From: Mesorhizobium sp. B2-4-15
GTDB lineage: Bacteria > Pseudomonadota > Alphaproteobacteria > Rhizobiales > Rhizobiaceae
Assembly (NCBI RefSeq): GCF_006658505.1
Contig: NZ_VFUZ01000022.1
Span: 36,738 to 100,737 of the forward strand
Direction of reading: 5' to 3'
Length of the DNA stretch: 64,000 bases
Shown: piece after piece, positions 35,331 to 43,817 of the stretch
How the letters are laid out: the number at the start of each line of letters is the position of its first letter
How positions within the stretch are numbered: position 1 is the first letter of the stretch
Notes under the pieces: model-generated
The model's database searches: none
Told to the model about the DNA's origin: nothing
What the model saw: the letters and a program-made list of their open reading frames with translations, nothing else
Translations under genes and position numbers: made by a program

Positions 35331-35840
35331 ATGGCCGCGCAGATTTCGAAGACCGATTTCCGCGACGCGATGGCAAGGGTCTGCGCGCCGGTCAACATCG
35401 TCACCACCGACGGGCCGGCCGGACGTGGCGGCTTCACCGCCACCGCCATGTGCAGCGTCTCGGATGAGCCGCCGACGCTCCTGGTATGCATGAACGGACG
35501 CTCGACGCAGGCCGCCATGTTCCTTGCCAACCGGCGCTTCTGCGTCAACGTGCTGACGCATGACCACATGCATCTGGCGGGAAAGTTCGCCGGCGCGACC
35601 AAGGACATGGAGGCGCGCTATTCGGCGGCGCGCTGGCAGACGCTGACGTCGGGCACGCCGGCGCTGTCGGACGCCATCGTCAATTTCGACTGCGAGATCG
35701 AGGATGTGCATGTCGTCGGCACGCACAACGTCATGATCGGCCGCGTCATCGACGTGCGCCACGGCAGCGGCGGCTCGGCGCTGCTCTATGTCGACCGCAA
35801 CTACACGCAGCCGACGCGGCTGGGGAGTTTTGGGGGGTGA
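35331..35840 (+). CDS. hpaC: Flavin reductase component of 4-HPA monooxygenase
   Basis: A 169-residue flavin reductase with the split-barrel fold that supplies FADH2 to HpaB at the expense of NADH. Seen are the family start FRDAMARVCAPVNIVTTDG, GFTATAMCSVSDEPPTLLVCMN (flavin site), FCVNVLTHDHMHLAGKFAG, and the ending GSALLYVDRNYTQ with the conserved GRV-region before it. It is co-transcribed with hpaB. It is followed by intergenic repeat B, so transcription probably ends there. Confidence 0.92.
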   Translation: MAAQISKTDFRDAMARVCAPVNIVTTDGPAGRGGFTATAMCSVSDEPPTLLVCMNGRSTQAAMFLANRRFCVNVLTHDHMHLAGKFAGATKDMEARYSAARWQTLTSGTPALSDAIVNFDCEIEDVHVVGTHNVMIGRVIDVRHGSGGSALLYVDRNYTQPTRLGSFGG

Positions 35841-35892
35841 ACAACCGCTGGTGGGGCTGGGGCGATTCAGAACCCTCTGTCGAGTTTCTTCC

Positions 35893-36049
35893 CACCCCCC
35901 TCTGTCCTGCCGGACATCTCCCCCGCAAGGAGGGAGATTGGCAGTTCCGCTGCTGTGCCTCTTCTGCAACGTTGAAAATTGGCGAAAGCCTTCGCGACGT
36001 CCGATCTCTCCCCTTGCGGGGGAGATGGCCGGCAGGCCAGAGGGGGGTG
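35893..36049. repeat. Intergenic inverted repeat, family copy B
   Basis: The outer arm CACCCCCCTCTG at 35893 onward is matched by AGAGGGGGGTG ending at 36049. Next to them lie CCTGCCGGACATCTC and GAGATGGCCGGCAGG. It fills the space between the convergent hpaC and hpaR genes and could end transcription from both sides. Confidence 0.8.
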
Positions 36050-36081
36050 CTGTCCCGCCAACATCTCGAAGAAGCCGGTGT

Positions 36082-36510
36082 TCAGCTCTCGCCGTCGATC
36101 AGGTTTTCCAGCAGGTCGAGCAGTTGTTCCAGCCGCTCGTGCCCGAACCGCTTTTCGATGTCGTCATAGATGACGCGGCGTTCGGGCGACAGGGCATCGA
36201 TCAGGGCGGCGCCGGCCGGGGCGATGGTCAGGACGACGCGGCGGCCGTCGCCTTCCGCCTTGTTGCGGGTGATGAAGTTTCGAGCCTCGAGCGCTTTGAT
36301 GATGCGGGTCAGGCTGGGCGGCAGCACCGAGGCCCGATCGGCGAGCTCCGTCGCCTCGACCGGGCCTGCCTCGCTCAGCACGCGCAGCACGCGCCATTGC
36401 TGTTCGGTCACGTCATGCGCGGCGAGCATGGGGCGAAACCGCGCCATCACCGCTTCGCGGGCATGAAGCAGTGCCATCGGCAGGGAACGACGCGTGTTTT
36501 CCGGCAGCAA
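36082..36510 (-). CDS. hpaR: MarR-family homoprotocatechuate regulator
   Basis: A 142-residue MarR repressor when started at TTG 36510, which has GGAGAG eight bases upstream; the frame is open to 36639, but the extra residues would run into the divergent control region. The sequence LPMALLHAREAVMARFRPML, then TEQQWRVLRVLSEAGPVEATEL and LPPSLTRIIKALEARNFITR, parallels HpaR of enteric bacteria. It should repress the meta-cleavage operon and be relieved by homoprotocatechuate-type ligands. It is divergent from hpaF; a near-perfect 22-base palindrome lies between them. Confidence 0.9.
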   Translation of the reverse strand: MLPENTRRSLPMALLHAREAVMARFRPMLAAHDVTEQQWRVLRVLSEAGPVEATELADRASVLPPSLTRIIKALEARNFITRNKAEGDGRRVVLTIAPAGAALIDALSPERRVIYDDIEKRFGHERLEQLLDLLENLIDGES

Positions 36511-36623
36511 GTGAAATTCTCTCCAGCGCTGGCTCGCGATCGGCGGCAAGCCTTGCCCAGCAGCGCTGGCCCGCAAGCCCGTCACCGTCATCCCGTATCG
36601 TCGTGCCACGCCCGACGCAAGAC

Positions 36624-36651
36624 TTGACTTCGGCGGCACCTCATGTAATTA
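36624..36651 (+). promoter_or_regulatory. Predicted promoter of the hpaFEDGH operon
   Basis: TTGACT at 36624-36629 and TAATTA at 36646-36651 are 16 bases apart. The -10 box overlaps the HpaR-type palindrome, which fits repression by blocking RNA polymerase. The -10 match is only moderate. Confidence 0.45.
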
Positions 36652-36665
36652 ACGCGTTAAGTACA
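36644..36665. promoter_or_regulatory. Probable HpaR operator, 22-base palindrome
   Basis: The left half is TGTAATTAACG and the right half CGTTAAGTACA. Their half-sites match at ten of eleven positions, with a perfect TTAACGCGTTAA centre at 36649-36660. It lies between divergent hpaR and hpaF. MarR proteins bind palindromes of this size. Confidence 0.7.
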
Positions 36666-36695
36666 GCAATGCAACAACCCAGGGAACGGGACGCG

Positions 36696-37082
36696 GTGCC
36701 TCACTTCTCTATCGAGTATTCGGCCAATCTCGATGCCAAGGTCGACATGGACGAACTGTGCGCGCTGGTGTTGCGTACGGTGCTGGACACCGGGCTGTTC
36801 GAGACTGGCGCGGTGCGGGTTCGGGCCTTTCGAGCCACCGCCTACGCCATTGCCGACAACCTGCCGGAAAACGCCTTTCTCGACATGTCGTTTCGCATCG
36901 GCACCGGCCGCAGCGGCGAAGACAAGAAACGGACCGGCGAGGCCGTGTTCGCGGCGGTGAGCCAACACCTGGCCTCACTGTTCGAGGTCCCGCATTTCGC
37001 TTTGTCGCTGGAGATCAGGGAAATCGATCCGGTGCTGAGCTGGAAGAAGAACGCAATCCACCCGCGGCTGCGCGGCAAGTGA
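36696..37082 (+). CDS. hpaF: 5-carboxymethyl-2-hydroxymuconate isomerase
   Basis: A 128-residue isomerase of the tautomerase superfamily that acts after ring cleavage and dehydrogenation in homoprotocatechuate breakdown. GTG 36696 gives MPHFSIEYSANLD; after Met removal Pro1 would be the catalytic base, as in the enteric enzyme. AGGGA lies upstream. ATG 36669 is in frame but would bury the Pro. The family parts AFLDMSFRIGTGRS, FALSLEIREIDPVLSWKKN and IHPRL match. It is the first gene of the operon. Confidence 0.9.
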   Translation: MPHFSIEYSANLDAKVDMDELCALVLRTVLDTGLFETGAVRVRAFRATAYAIADNLPENAFLDMSFRIGTGRSGEDKKRTGEAVFAAVSQHLASLFEVPHFALSLEIREIDPVLSWKKNAIHPRLRGK

Positions 37083-37093
37083 CGGAAACCGAC

Positions 37094-38611
37094 ATGTCAG
37101 ACCTCGAAGGCAATCTGAAAAAGGCCGAAGCCTATCTCGCCCGTTTCAAGAGCGACGGCGTGCTGAACCAGATCGGCGGCGAAGCGGTGCCGACCGCCGA
37201 CGGCTCGACCTTCGAGACACTGTCGCCTGTCGATCTCAAGCCGCTGGCCAAGGTCGCGCGCGGCGGCGCCGCGGACATCGACCGTGCCGCGAAGGCGGCC
37301 AAGGCGGCGTTCCCGGCCTGGGCCGCCATATCAGGCGAAGCGCGCAAGAGGCTGCTGCACAGGATAGCCGACGCGATCGAGGCGCGCGCCGAGGAGATCG
37401 CCTTCGTCGAGTGCATGGACACCGGCCAGGCGCTGAAATTCATGGCCAAGGCCGCCCTGCGCGGTGCGGAGAACTTCCGCTTCTTCGCCGACCGCGCGCC
37501 CGAAGCGCGCGACGGCGAAACCTTGCGCACACCCGGCCAGATCAACCTGACGACGCGGGTGCCGATCGGGCCGGTCGGTATCATCACGCCGTGGAATACG
37601 CCGTTCATGCTGTCGACCTGGAAGATCGCTCCAGCGCTGGCGGCCGGCTGCACGGTGGTTCATAAGCCGGCTGAATTCTCGCCACTGACGGCGCGGCTGC
37701 TGGTCGAGATCGCCGAAAAGGCCGGCCTGCCGAAAGGTGTGTGGAACTTGGTCAACGGCCTTGGCGAGCACGCCGGCAAGGCACTGACCGAGCATCCCGA
37801 CATCAAGGCGATCGGCTTCGTCGGCGAAAGCCGCACCGGCTCGATGATCATGCGCCAGGGCGCCGACACGCTGAAGCGTGTCCACTTCGAGCTCGGCGGC
37901 AAGAACCCGGTGATCGTCTTCGCGGATGCCGATCTCGAGCGCGCCGCGGATGCGGCGGTGTTCATGATCTACTCGCTCAACGGCGAACGCTGCACCTCGT
38001 CGTCGCGGCTTCTGGTGGAAGCCTCGATCTACGACCAGTTCACCGATCTGGTGGCGGAGAAGGCAAAGCGCATCAGGATCGGCCATCCGCTCGACCCCAA
38101 AACCGTGGTCGGGCCGCTGATCCATCCGGTGCATGAGGAAAAGGTGCTGTCCTATATCGAGATCGGCAAATCCGAAGGCGCGGTGGTCGCCGCCGGCGGC
38201 GGCAAGTTCGCCGGGCCGGGTGGCGGCTGCTATGTCAGCCCGACGCTGTTCATCGGCGCCACCAACAGGATGCGCATTGCCCAGGAAGAGATCTTCGGGC
38301 CGGTTTTGACTGCCATTGCCTTCAAGGACGAGGCCGAAGCGCTGGCGCTGGCCAACGACACGCAATATGGGCTGACCGGCTATCTCTGGACCTCCGACGT
38401 GACCCGCGCCTTCCGTTTCACCGATGCGCTGGAGGCCGGCATGATCTGGGTCAATTCGGAGAATGTGCGCCATTTGCCGACGCCGTTCGGCGGCGTCAAG
38501 AACTCCGGCATCGGCCGCGACGGCGGCGACCATTCCTTCGATTTCTACATGGAGACCAAGAACATCGCCTTCGCCACGTCAGCGCACGCGATCCAGAAAC
38601 TCGGCGGCTGA
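37094..38611 (+). CDS. hpaE: 5-carboxymethyl-2-hydroxymuconate semialdehyde dehydrogenase
   Basis: A 505-residue NAD-dependent aldehyde dehydrogenase. Seen are the cofactor segment GIITPWNTPFMLSTWKIAPA, the catalytic Glu in FELGGKNPVIVF, the catalytic Cys in NGERCTSSSRLLVE, and EEIFGPVLTAI. The same frame is open upstream of ATG 37094, but that is shadow sequence of hpaF. The start lies 11 bases after the hpaF stop. Context with hpaF, hpaD, hpaG and hpaH fixes the substrate as the extradiol cleavage product of homoprotocatechuate. Confidence 0.92.
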   Translation: MSDLEGNLKKAEAYLARFKSDGVLNQIGGEAVPTADGSTFETLSPVDLKPLAKVARGGAADIDRAAKAAKAAFPAWAAISGEARKRLLHRIADAIEARAEEIAFVECMDTGQALKFMAKAALRGAENFRFFADRAPEARDGETLRTPGQINLTTRVPIGPVGIITPWNTPFMLSTWKIAPALAAGCTVVHKPAEFSPLTARLLVEIAEKAGLPKGVWNLVNGLGEHAGKALTEHPDIKAIGFVGESRTGSMIMRQGADTLKRVHFELGGKNPVIVFADADLERAADAAVFMIYSLNGERCTSSSRLLVEASIYDQFTDLVAEKAKRIRIGHPLDPKTVVGPLIHPVHEEKVLSYIEIGKSEGAVVAAGGGKFAGPGGGCYVSPTLFIGATNRMRIAQEEIFGPVLTAIAFKDEAEALALANDTQYGLTGYLWTSDVTRAFRFTDALEAGMIWVNSENVRHLPTPFGGVKNSGIGRDGGDHSFDFYMETKNIAFATSAHAIQKLGG

Positions 38612-38625
38612 CCGGAGGACATCAG

Positions 38626-39606
38626 ATGCCCTTGCCCAAACCCAACCTCTATCCCGCCTTCAACATCGTGCGCCTCAGCCATGTCGAGCTGGCGGTGACC
38701 GACCTTGCCAGATCCCGCGCCTTCTATGTCGACACGCTTGGCCTGCAGGTCACCGACGAGACATCGGGCGCCATCTACCTGCGCGCCATGGAGGAGCGCG
38801 GCCATCACTGCATCGTGCTGAAGAAGACGACCACGCCGGAAGCGCGCGACCTCGGCTTCAAGGTGTTTTCCGAAGAGGACCTCGACAGGGCCGAGCACTT
38901 CTTCAAGGGCAGAGGCCTGCCGGTGGAATGGGTCGAGCGGCCCTACCAGTCGCGCACCTTCCGCACGCGCGACCCGCACGGCATCCCGCTGGAATTCTAT
39001 GCCCAGATGGAGCGGCTGCCGCCGATCCACCAGAAATACGCGCTCTACAAGGGCGTGAAGCCGCTGCGCATCGACCATTTCAACTGCTTCTCGCCCAATG
39101 TCGACGAGTCCGTCGCCTTCTACAACGAGCTGGGCTTTCGCGTCACCGAATACACCGAGGACGCCGGCAGCGGGAAGCTGTGGGCGGCCTGGACGCACCG
39201 CAAGGGCGGCGTGCACGACATCGCCTTCACCAACGGCGTCGGGCCGCGCCTGCACCACGTCGCCTTCTGGGTGCCGACGCCGCTCAACATCATCGACCTG
39301 CTCGACCTGATGGCGACGACTGGCTATCTGCCGAACATCGAACGCGGCCCCGGCCGGCACGGCATTTCCAACGCCTTCTTCCTTTACGTGCGCGATCCGG
39401 ACAACCACCGCATCGAGATCTACTGTTCGGATTACCAGACGGTCGATCCCGACCTCGAGCCGATCAAATGGGATTTGAAGGACCCGCAGCGGCAGACGCT
39501 GTGGGGCGCGCCGGCGCCGAAAAGCTGGTTCGAGGAAGGCAGCAGCTTTGCCGGCGCAGCGGTGCGCCAGCCGGACCTGACGGCTTCGCCGATCATCGCG
39601 CCGTGA
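38626..39606 (+). CDS. hpaD: 3,4-dihydroxyphenylacetate 2,3-dioxygenase (VOC type)
   Basis: A 326-residue extradiol dioxygenase built of two vicinal-oxygen-chelate modules (about residues 14-130 and 148-275). The likely metal ligands of the catalytic second module are His151 (RIDHFNCF), His210 or 211 (RLHHVAFW) and Glu264 (HRIEIYCSD). This is the type found in Brevibacterium and Arthrobacter HPCD, not the LigB-type HpaD of E. coli, so the cluster combines components of different origin. GGAGGA stands before the ATG at 38626. Confidence 0.9.
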   Translation: MPLPKPNLYPAFNIVRLSHVELAVTDLARSRAFYVDTLGLQVTDETSGAIYLRAMEERGHHCIVLKKTTTPEARDLGFKVFSEEDLDRAEHFFKGRGLPVEWVERPYQSRTFRTRDPHGIPLEFYAQMERLPPIHQKYALYKGVKPLRIDHFNCFSPNVDESVAFYNELGFRVTEYTEDAGSGKLWAAWTHRKGGVHDIAFTNGVGPRLHHVAFWVPTPLNIIDLLDLMATTGYLPNIERGPGRHGISNAFFLYVRDPDNHRIEIYCSDYQTVDPDLEPIKWDLKDPQRQTLWGAPAPKSWFEEGSSFAGAAVRQPDLTASPIIAP

Positions 39607-39637
39607 CCATGGGTATGGATCTAACGAGGAGACCTCG

Positions 39638-40513
39638 ATGACTGCGCATGGGCGCCTCGCCACCTTCACCGCCGGCGGCAGGACGCGCTACGGCGCGGTC
39701 ACCGGCAAGGGCGTTGTCGACCTGTCGTCCCGGTACGGCCAATGGCCGACATTGCGCGAGGTGATCGAGGCCGGCGCCTTGCGGCGGCTGGCGGAAGAGG
39801 CCGAGGCCTTTGCCGTCGATTTCCCGCTCGACGCCATCGCTTACGAAATCCCGGTGCCGTCGCCGGAAAAGATCATCTGCGTCGGCGTCAACTATCCGGA
39901 CCGCAACGAGGAATACAAGGACGGCCAGGCGGCACCCGCCAATCCGTCGCTGTTCATCCGCTTTGCCAGGTCCTTCGTCGGCCATGGCGCGCCGCTGGTG
40001 CGGCCGCCGGACTCGCCGCAGCTCGATTATGAGGGCGAGGTCGTCATCGTCATCGGCAAAGGCGGGCGGCGCATCACGCAAGCCGACGCGCTCGATCACA
40101 TCGCGGCGCTGTCGCTGTGCAACGAGGGCACCATCCGCGACTGGGTGCGGCACGCCAAGTTCAACGTCACGCAAGGCAAGAATTTCGACCGCATCGGTTC
40201 GATCGGCCCGTGGCTGGTGCCGTTCACGGACGAGGCGCAGATCGCCGACATCGCGCTGACCACCCGCGTCAATGGCGAGGTGCGCCAGCAGGACCGTACG
40301 AGCCGGATGATCTTTCCGTTCCGCAAGATCATCAACTACATCTCGACCTTCACCACGCTGGTGCCTGGCGATATCATCGTCACCGGAACACCGACCGGCG
40401 CCGGCGCCCGCTTCGAGCCGCCGGTCTGGCTGAAGCCGGGCGATGTGGTCGAGGTGGAAGCCGACGGCATCGGCGTGCTCCGGAACGGCGTCGTCGACGA
40501 GGCGGCAGCATGA
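39638..40513 (+). CDS. hpaG: FAH-family decarboxylase/isomerase of the homoprotocatechuate pathway
   Basis: A 291-residue fumarylacetoacetase-fold protein. The catalytic domain begins about residue 75 (KIICVGVNYPDRNEEY) and holds the metal-binding acids in LDYEGEVVIVIG, the NVTQGKNFDRIGSIGPWLVP segment and PGDIIVTGTPTGAG. Enteric HpaG is a two-domain protein near 430 residues; this one has a single copy, as in many alphaproteobacteria. The role, decarboxylation of 5-oxopent-3-ene-1,2,5-tricarboxylate, is inferred from the operon. Its stop overlaps the next start by four bases. Confidence 0.85.
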   Translation: MTAHGRLATFTAGGRTRYGAVTGKGVVDLSSRYGQWPTLREVIEAGALRRLAEEAEAFAVDFPLDAIAYEIPVPSPEKIICVGVNYPDRNEEYKDGQAAPANPSLFIRFARSFVGHGAPLVRPPDSPQLDYEGEVVIVIGKGGRRITQADALDHIAALSLCNEGTIRDWVRHAKFNVTQGKNFDRIGSIGPWLVPFTDEAQIADIALTTRVNGEVRQQDRTSRMIFPFRKIINYISTFTTLVPGDIIVTGTPTGAGARFEPPVWLKPGDVVEVEADGIGVLRNGVVDEAAA

Positions 40514-41310
40514 CTCCAAGCCAAGTCGAAGACGCCGCCAACCGGCTGTTCGAAGCCGAGCGCTCGCGCCGCCAGATCCGCCTGCTCAGCCTCGATTTTC
40601 CCGAGGCGACGATGGAGGATGCCTACCGCGTCCAGGCCGCGCTGGTGGCGCGCAAGATCGATGCCGGTCTGAAGCCGAAGGGCTGGAAGATCGGCCTGAC
40701 CTCCAAGGCGATGCAATATGCGCTTGCCATCGACACGCCGGATTCGGGCGTGCTGTTCGACGACATGTTCTTCAACGACGGCGCGACGGTTCCCGCCGGC
40801 CGCTTCATCCAGCCGCGCGTCGAGGCCGAGATCGCCTTCGTCATGAAGGCGCCGCTGAAGGGTCCGGGTGTGACCCTCTTCGACGTGCTCAACGCCACCG
40901 ACTACATCACGCCGGCACTGGAAATCCTCGACACGCGCATCGAGCGTGTCAATGCCGAGACCAAAAAGGCGCGCACCTTCTTCGACACGATCGCCGACAA
41001 CGCCGCCAATGCCGGCATCGTCATCGGCGGCCGGCCGCAACGGCCTGATGAGGCCGACATGCGCTGGATCGGCGCCATCGTTTCGCGCAATGCCGAGGTC
41101 GAGGAGACCGGCCTCGGCGCCGGCGTGCTCAATCATCCGGCGATGGGCATAGCCTGGCTGGCGGACCGGCTCGCGCGCTACGGCATGTCTATCGCGGCGG
41201 GCGAGGTCGTGCTGTCGGGTTCCTTCGTGCGGCCGGTCGAGGCGCGGCCAGGCGACACGATCGTCGCCGATTTCGGCGGTTCGGGCACGGTCAGCATCCA
41301 CTTCGCCTGA
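40510..41310 (+). CDS. hpaH: 2-oxo-hept-4-ene-1,7-dioate hydratase
   Basis: A 266-residue hydratase of the MhpD/HpaH family. The start at ATG 40510 is coupled to hpaG (ATGA). Visible parts are GWKIGLTSKAMQYAL (family signature), PRVEAEIAFVMKAPLKGPGV with the metal-binding Glu pair, DNAANAGIVIGG and HPAMGIAWLADRLA. It gives 2,4-dihydroxyhept-2-ene-1,7-dioate, which the aldolase HpaI would split into pyruvate and succinic semialdehyde. No hpaI follows; a RIME-like repeat ends the operon. Confidence 0.92.
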   Translation: MTPSQVEDAANRLFEAERSRRQIRLLSLDFPEATMEDAYRVQAALVARKIDAGLKPKGWKIGLTSKAMQYALAIDTPDSGVLFDDMFFNDGATVPAGRFIQPRVEAEIAFVMKAPLKGPGVTLFDVLNATDYITPALEILDTRIERVNAETKKARTFFDTIADNAANAGIVIGGRPQRPDEADMRWIGAIVSRNAEVEETGLGAGVLNHPAMGIAWLADRLARYGMSIAAGEVVLSGSFVRPVEARPGDTIVADFGGSGTVSIHFA

Positions 41311-41326
41311 AGCGCCAAGCCTGCCT

Positions 41327-41426
41327 AGAGCGATTCAGCGTTTGATGGAATCGTTGACTCGCTCTAACTCTTTGTTTTTACGCAATCCCGGACGGAAAAC
41401 CGCTACGCACTTTTCCTGGAATTGCT
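41327..41426. repeat. RIME-like rhizobial intergenic repeat
   Basis: About 100 bases starting AGAGCGATTCAGCG, with an inverted CGCTCTAACTC arm, then TTTGTTTTTACGCA, a GGACGGAAAACCGC core and TTTTCCTGGAATTGCT. I recognise this sequence style as the highly repeated intergenic element of rhizobia. It lies just after hpaH; its hairpin followed by T5 may act as a terminator. Confidence 0.65.
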
Positions 41427-41450
41427 GTAGGCCTTGCCGCACCCGCCGCG

Positions 41451-42473
41451 CTACGCGCAGCGGAGATAGGCAATCACCACATCGGCGGCGATGTTTGACA
41501 TGCGCAGCCCGACATCCCTGGTGATGTCGCCCTCGACGCGGCTCTGTACCCAGCCGAGGAAAGCGAAGGCGCGCAACGCGGAGAACAACGGCAGCGCGCC
41601 GACGTCCTCACGAGTCAAGTCCCGCTCCTGCCGGTAGCCGCCGAGGAGAGCGGCCTCGATCAGGGGATAAATCGGCTCGTCCCGGTTCTGGTAGAGGGCG
41701 ACTGCAAGGTCGTACATGTGCCAGCCATGGCCGCAATCGTCGAAGTCGATGATGCGGACGGCATCCTCATGGATGAGCACGTTCTCGCGCACGAGATCGG
41801 CGTGGATGAGCCCGAAATTACGGGCGCTGCGTTCATGATTCGAGAGCGCTTTCACCGCCTTTTCCCGCGCTTGCAGAACCAGTTCGCGGCGGGAGAGATC
41901 GAGAAAAGGCGAGGTCTCGAAACGTCCCCATGTCGGGTTCGCGCCGAAGAAACCATCGAAATCCCAGGCATGGCGGGCAAAGCCGGTGGGTGGTGCCCAG
42001 GCGGCGGTGATAGTGTGCATGTGAGCCATGTTTCGCCCGATCGCGGTAAAAATTCGCTTTGCCTGTTCGGGTGAGTAGTCCAGCGGCACGCCACGCGCGC
42101 CAACGGGGCGGCCTTCCAGCCAGCTCAGGCAATCGGCTTGACGGGGCTGCGTCGAAGCCGCCGTGTCGACCAGCACGAATGGTTCACCGCTCAGCGTCGC
42201 GACCGGTGATGGCGTGGCGACACCGGCGGATTGCAGGAAGGCCATCCATTGCAGTTCCGAGCGCAGCGCGGCATCCGTGTGATAGCCAAGCCGGTGGATG
42301 CGCATGGCCGCCGGGCGGCCATCCGGCAAACAGACCCGGAACACCGCATTCTCGCGGTACTTCAGCAGCTCCGGTTCACAATCGCGGACGCCCCAATGCT
42401 CGAGTGCCTGCCGGGCAAGCGCCGTGACTTCGGCCGCCGTTTCAGGCTCGGATCGCGTGGAAACCGCGTTCAC
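41451..42473 (-). CDS. APH-family small-molecule kinase, hydroxylysine-kinase-like
   Basis: A 340-residue phosphotransferase of the aminoglycoside/choline/homoserine kinase superfamily. The catalytic loop is FGLIHADLVRENVLIHED (Asp base in HADL) with the metal-binding DFDDCGHGWHMYDLA (residue order IIDFDD). Its start overlaps the stop of the neighbouring aminotransferase-fold gene by four bases. That partner resembles phospho-lyases that act on amino-alcohol phosphates. The pair therefore suggests kinase then phospho-lyase, as in hydroxylysine breakdown; phosphoethanolamine-type or another amino alcohol is also possible. Last gene of the minus-strand operon. Confidence 0.82.
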   Translation of the reverse strand: MNAVSTRSEPETAAEVTALARQALEHWGVRDCEPELLKYRENAVFRVCLPDGRPAAMRIHRLGYHTDAALRSELQWMAFLQSAGVATPSPVATLSGEPFVLVDTAASTQPRQADCLSWLEGRPVGARGVPLDYSPEQAKRIFTAIGRNMAHMHTITAAWAPPTGFARHAWDFDGFFGANPTWGRFETSPFLDLSRRELVLQAREKAVKALSNHERSARNFGLIHADLVRENVLIHEDAVRIIDFDDCGHGWHMYDLAVALYQNRDEPIYPLIEAALLGGYRQERDLTREDVGALPLFSALRAFAFLGWVQSRVEGDITRDVGLRMSNIAADVVIAYLRCA

Positions 42474-43792
42474 GCCGCCACCCCGCCGACTTCGCCCATC
42501 ACCTCGTCGAGCGTGTCGATCAGAAGATCTGCATTCTCCCGGGAGAAAGGCATTGGCGGGCGGATCTTGAGCACATTGCCGTGAATGCCGGTCTTGCCCA
42601 TCAGCACGCCACGGTCGCGCATTGCGTTGATGACGCGCCCGGCGATGTCGGGCGCGGGCTCGCGCGTCTCGCGGTCGTGGACCAGCTCGGCGCCGAAGAA
42701 CAGCCCGGCGCCCCTGACCTCGCCAATGGATTCGTGACGGTCGGCCAGCGGCCGCAACAGATCGAGCGCGTAGGCGCCGACATCGCGCGCATTGACGACA
42801 AGGTTCTCCTGTTCCAGGACATCGAGGACCGCGTTGGCAACCGCACAGGAAACGGGGTTGCCGCCAAAGGTGTTGAAGTAGCGGAAGGCGTCGCGGAAGG
42901 TCGCCAGGATTTCCGTGGTGGTAACGACGGCGGCGACCGGATGACCATTGCCCATCGGCTTGCCCATGGTGACGATGTCGGGCACGAAACTGGCACGCTG
43001 ATGGCCCCAGAAATGGCTGCCGGTGCGGCCGAAGCCGGGTTGCACCTCATCGGCTATCACCAGACCGCCGGCTTCGCGCACCGCCGATATAGCGTCGTCG
43101 AAGAATCCGCTGGGCAATGCAGGGAAGCCTTCATTGGCGAGTAGCGGGCACAGGATCATGCCGGAAAGGCCGATACCGTCCTTCGCCAGCGAAGCGATCG
43201 CCTCGCGCACGGCGTCGCCGAAAGCCTTGCCGTTGGCCATGGCGTCGGGATGGCGAAAGCTGTCGGGTGCCGGCACCAGCCTGACATGACGGGCACGGCC
43301 GCCGACCGGCGGCATCCGCGTCGAGAGCTGCGAAACCGCCGTGGTGTTGCCGTGATAGGTGGCGTCGGTGGCGATGATGCCCATCTGGCCCGAAGTCGCC
43401 TGCGCCATGCGCAACGCGATGTCGTTGGCCTCGCTGCCGGTGCAGGTCAGGATGGCGGTGGACAGGCTGGCGTCGAAGGTCGCGGTCAGCCGCTCGACAT
43501 AGTCGAGAATGGCGGTGTGCAGGTAACGGGTGTGGGTGTTGAGCAGCCTTGCCTGCCGGCACAGGGCCTCGACCACATGCGGGTGGCAGTGGCCTACATG
43601 GGCGACATTGTTGTAGGCGTCGAGATATTTGCGGCCATCCGCGTCCTGGAGCCAGACGCCTTCACCGCGCACCAGATGCACGGGTTCGTCATAGAACAAT
43701 TGCGATTTCGCACCGAGCAGTCGCGAGCGCCTGCTCACCAGCGTTCCTTGAGCCGGCTTTTGGTGTGCCGGATTTTCCCGCGAAAGAGCCAT
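42470..43792 (-). CDS. Class III aminotransferase-fold protein, phospho-lyase-like
   Basis: A 440-residue PLP enzyme. The N-terminal YDEPVHLVRGEGVWLQDADG and NNVAHVGHCHPHVVEALCRQ with NTHTRYLH closely follow AGXT2L1/AGXT2L2, which remove phosphate and ammonia from phosphoethanolamine or phosphohydroxylysine rather than transaminate. The PLP site includes GSEANDIALRMA, ADEVQPGFGRTG and the lysine in TMGKPMGNGHP. The start ATG 43792 has GGAGG 11 bases upstream and overlaps the end of gene 43818 only in the leader. A farther in-frame ATG at 43867 seems too long. Coupled to the kinase gene. Confidence 0.85.
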   Translation of the reverse strand: MALSRENPAHQKPAQGTLVSRRSRLLGAKSQLFYDEPVHLVRGEGVWLQDADGRKYLDAYNNVAHVGHCHPHVVEALCRQARLLNTHTRYLHTAILDYVERLTATFDASLSTAILTCTGSEANDIALRMAQATSGQMGIIATDATYHGNTTAVSQLSTRMPPVGGRARHVRLVPAPDSFRHPDAMANGKAFGDAVREAIASLAKDGIGLSGMILCPLLANEGFPALPSGFFDDAISAVREAGGLVIADEVQPGFGRTGSHFWGHQRASFVPDIVTMGKPMGNGHPVAAVVTTTEILATFRDAFRYFNTFGGNPVSCAVANAVLDVLEQENLVVNARDVGAYALDLLRPLADRHESIGEVRGAGLFFGAELVHDRETREPAPDIAGRVINAMRDRGVLMGKTGIHGNVLKIRPPMPFSRENADLLIDTLDEVMGEVGGVAA

Positions 43793-43817
43793 TTCCTGCC
43801 GATCCTCCGTTGCGTGC

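Noticed and set aside
33786..35969. A 727-codon open frame on the minus strand
   Set aside because: It lies opposite hpaB and hpaC, which have strong family matches. High GC leaves long open antisense frames; its Arg/His-rich product matches nothing.
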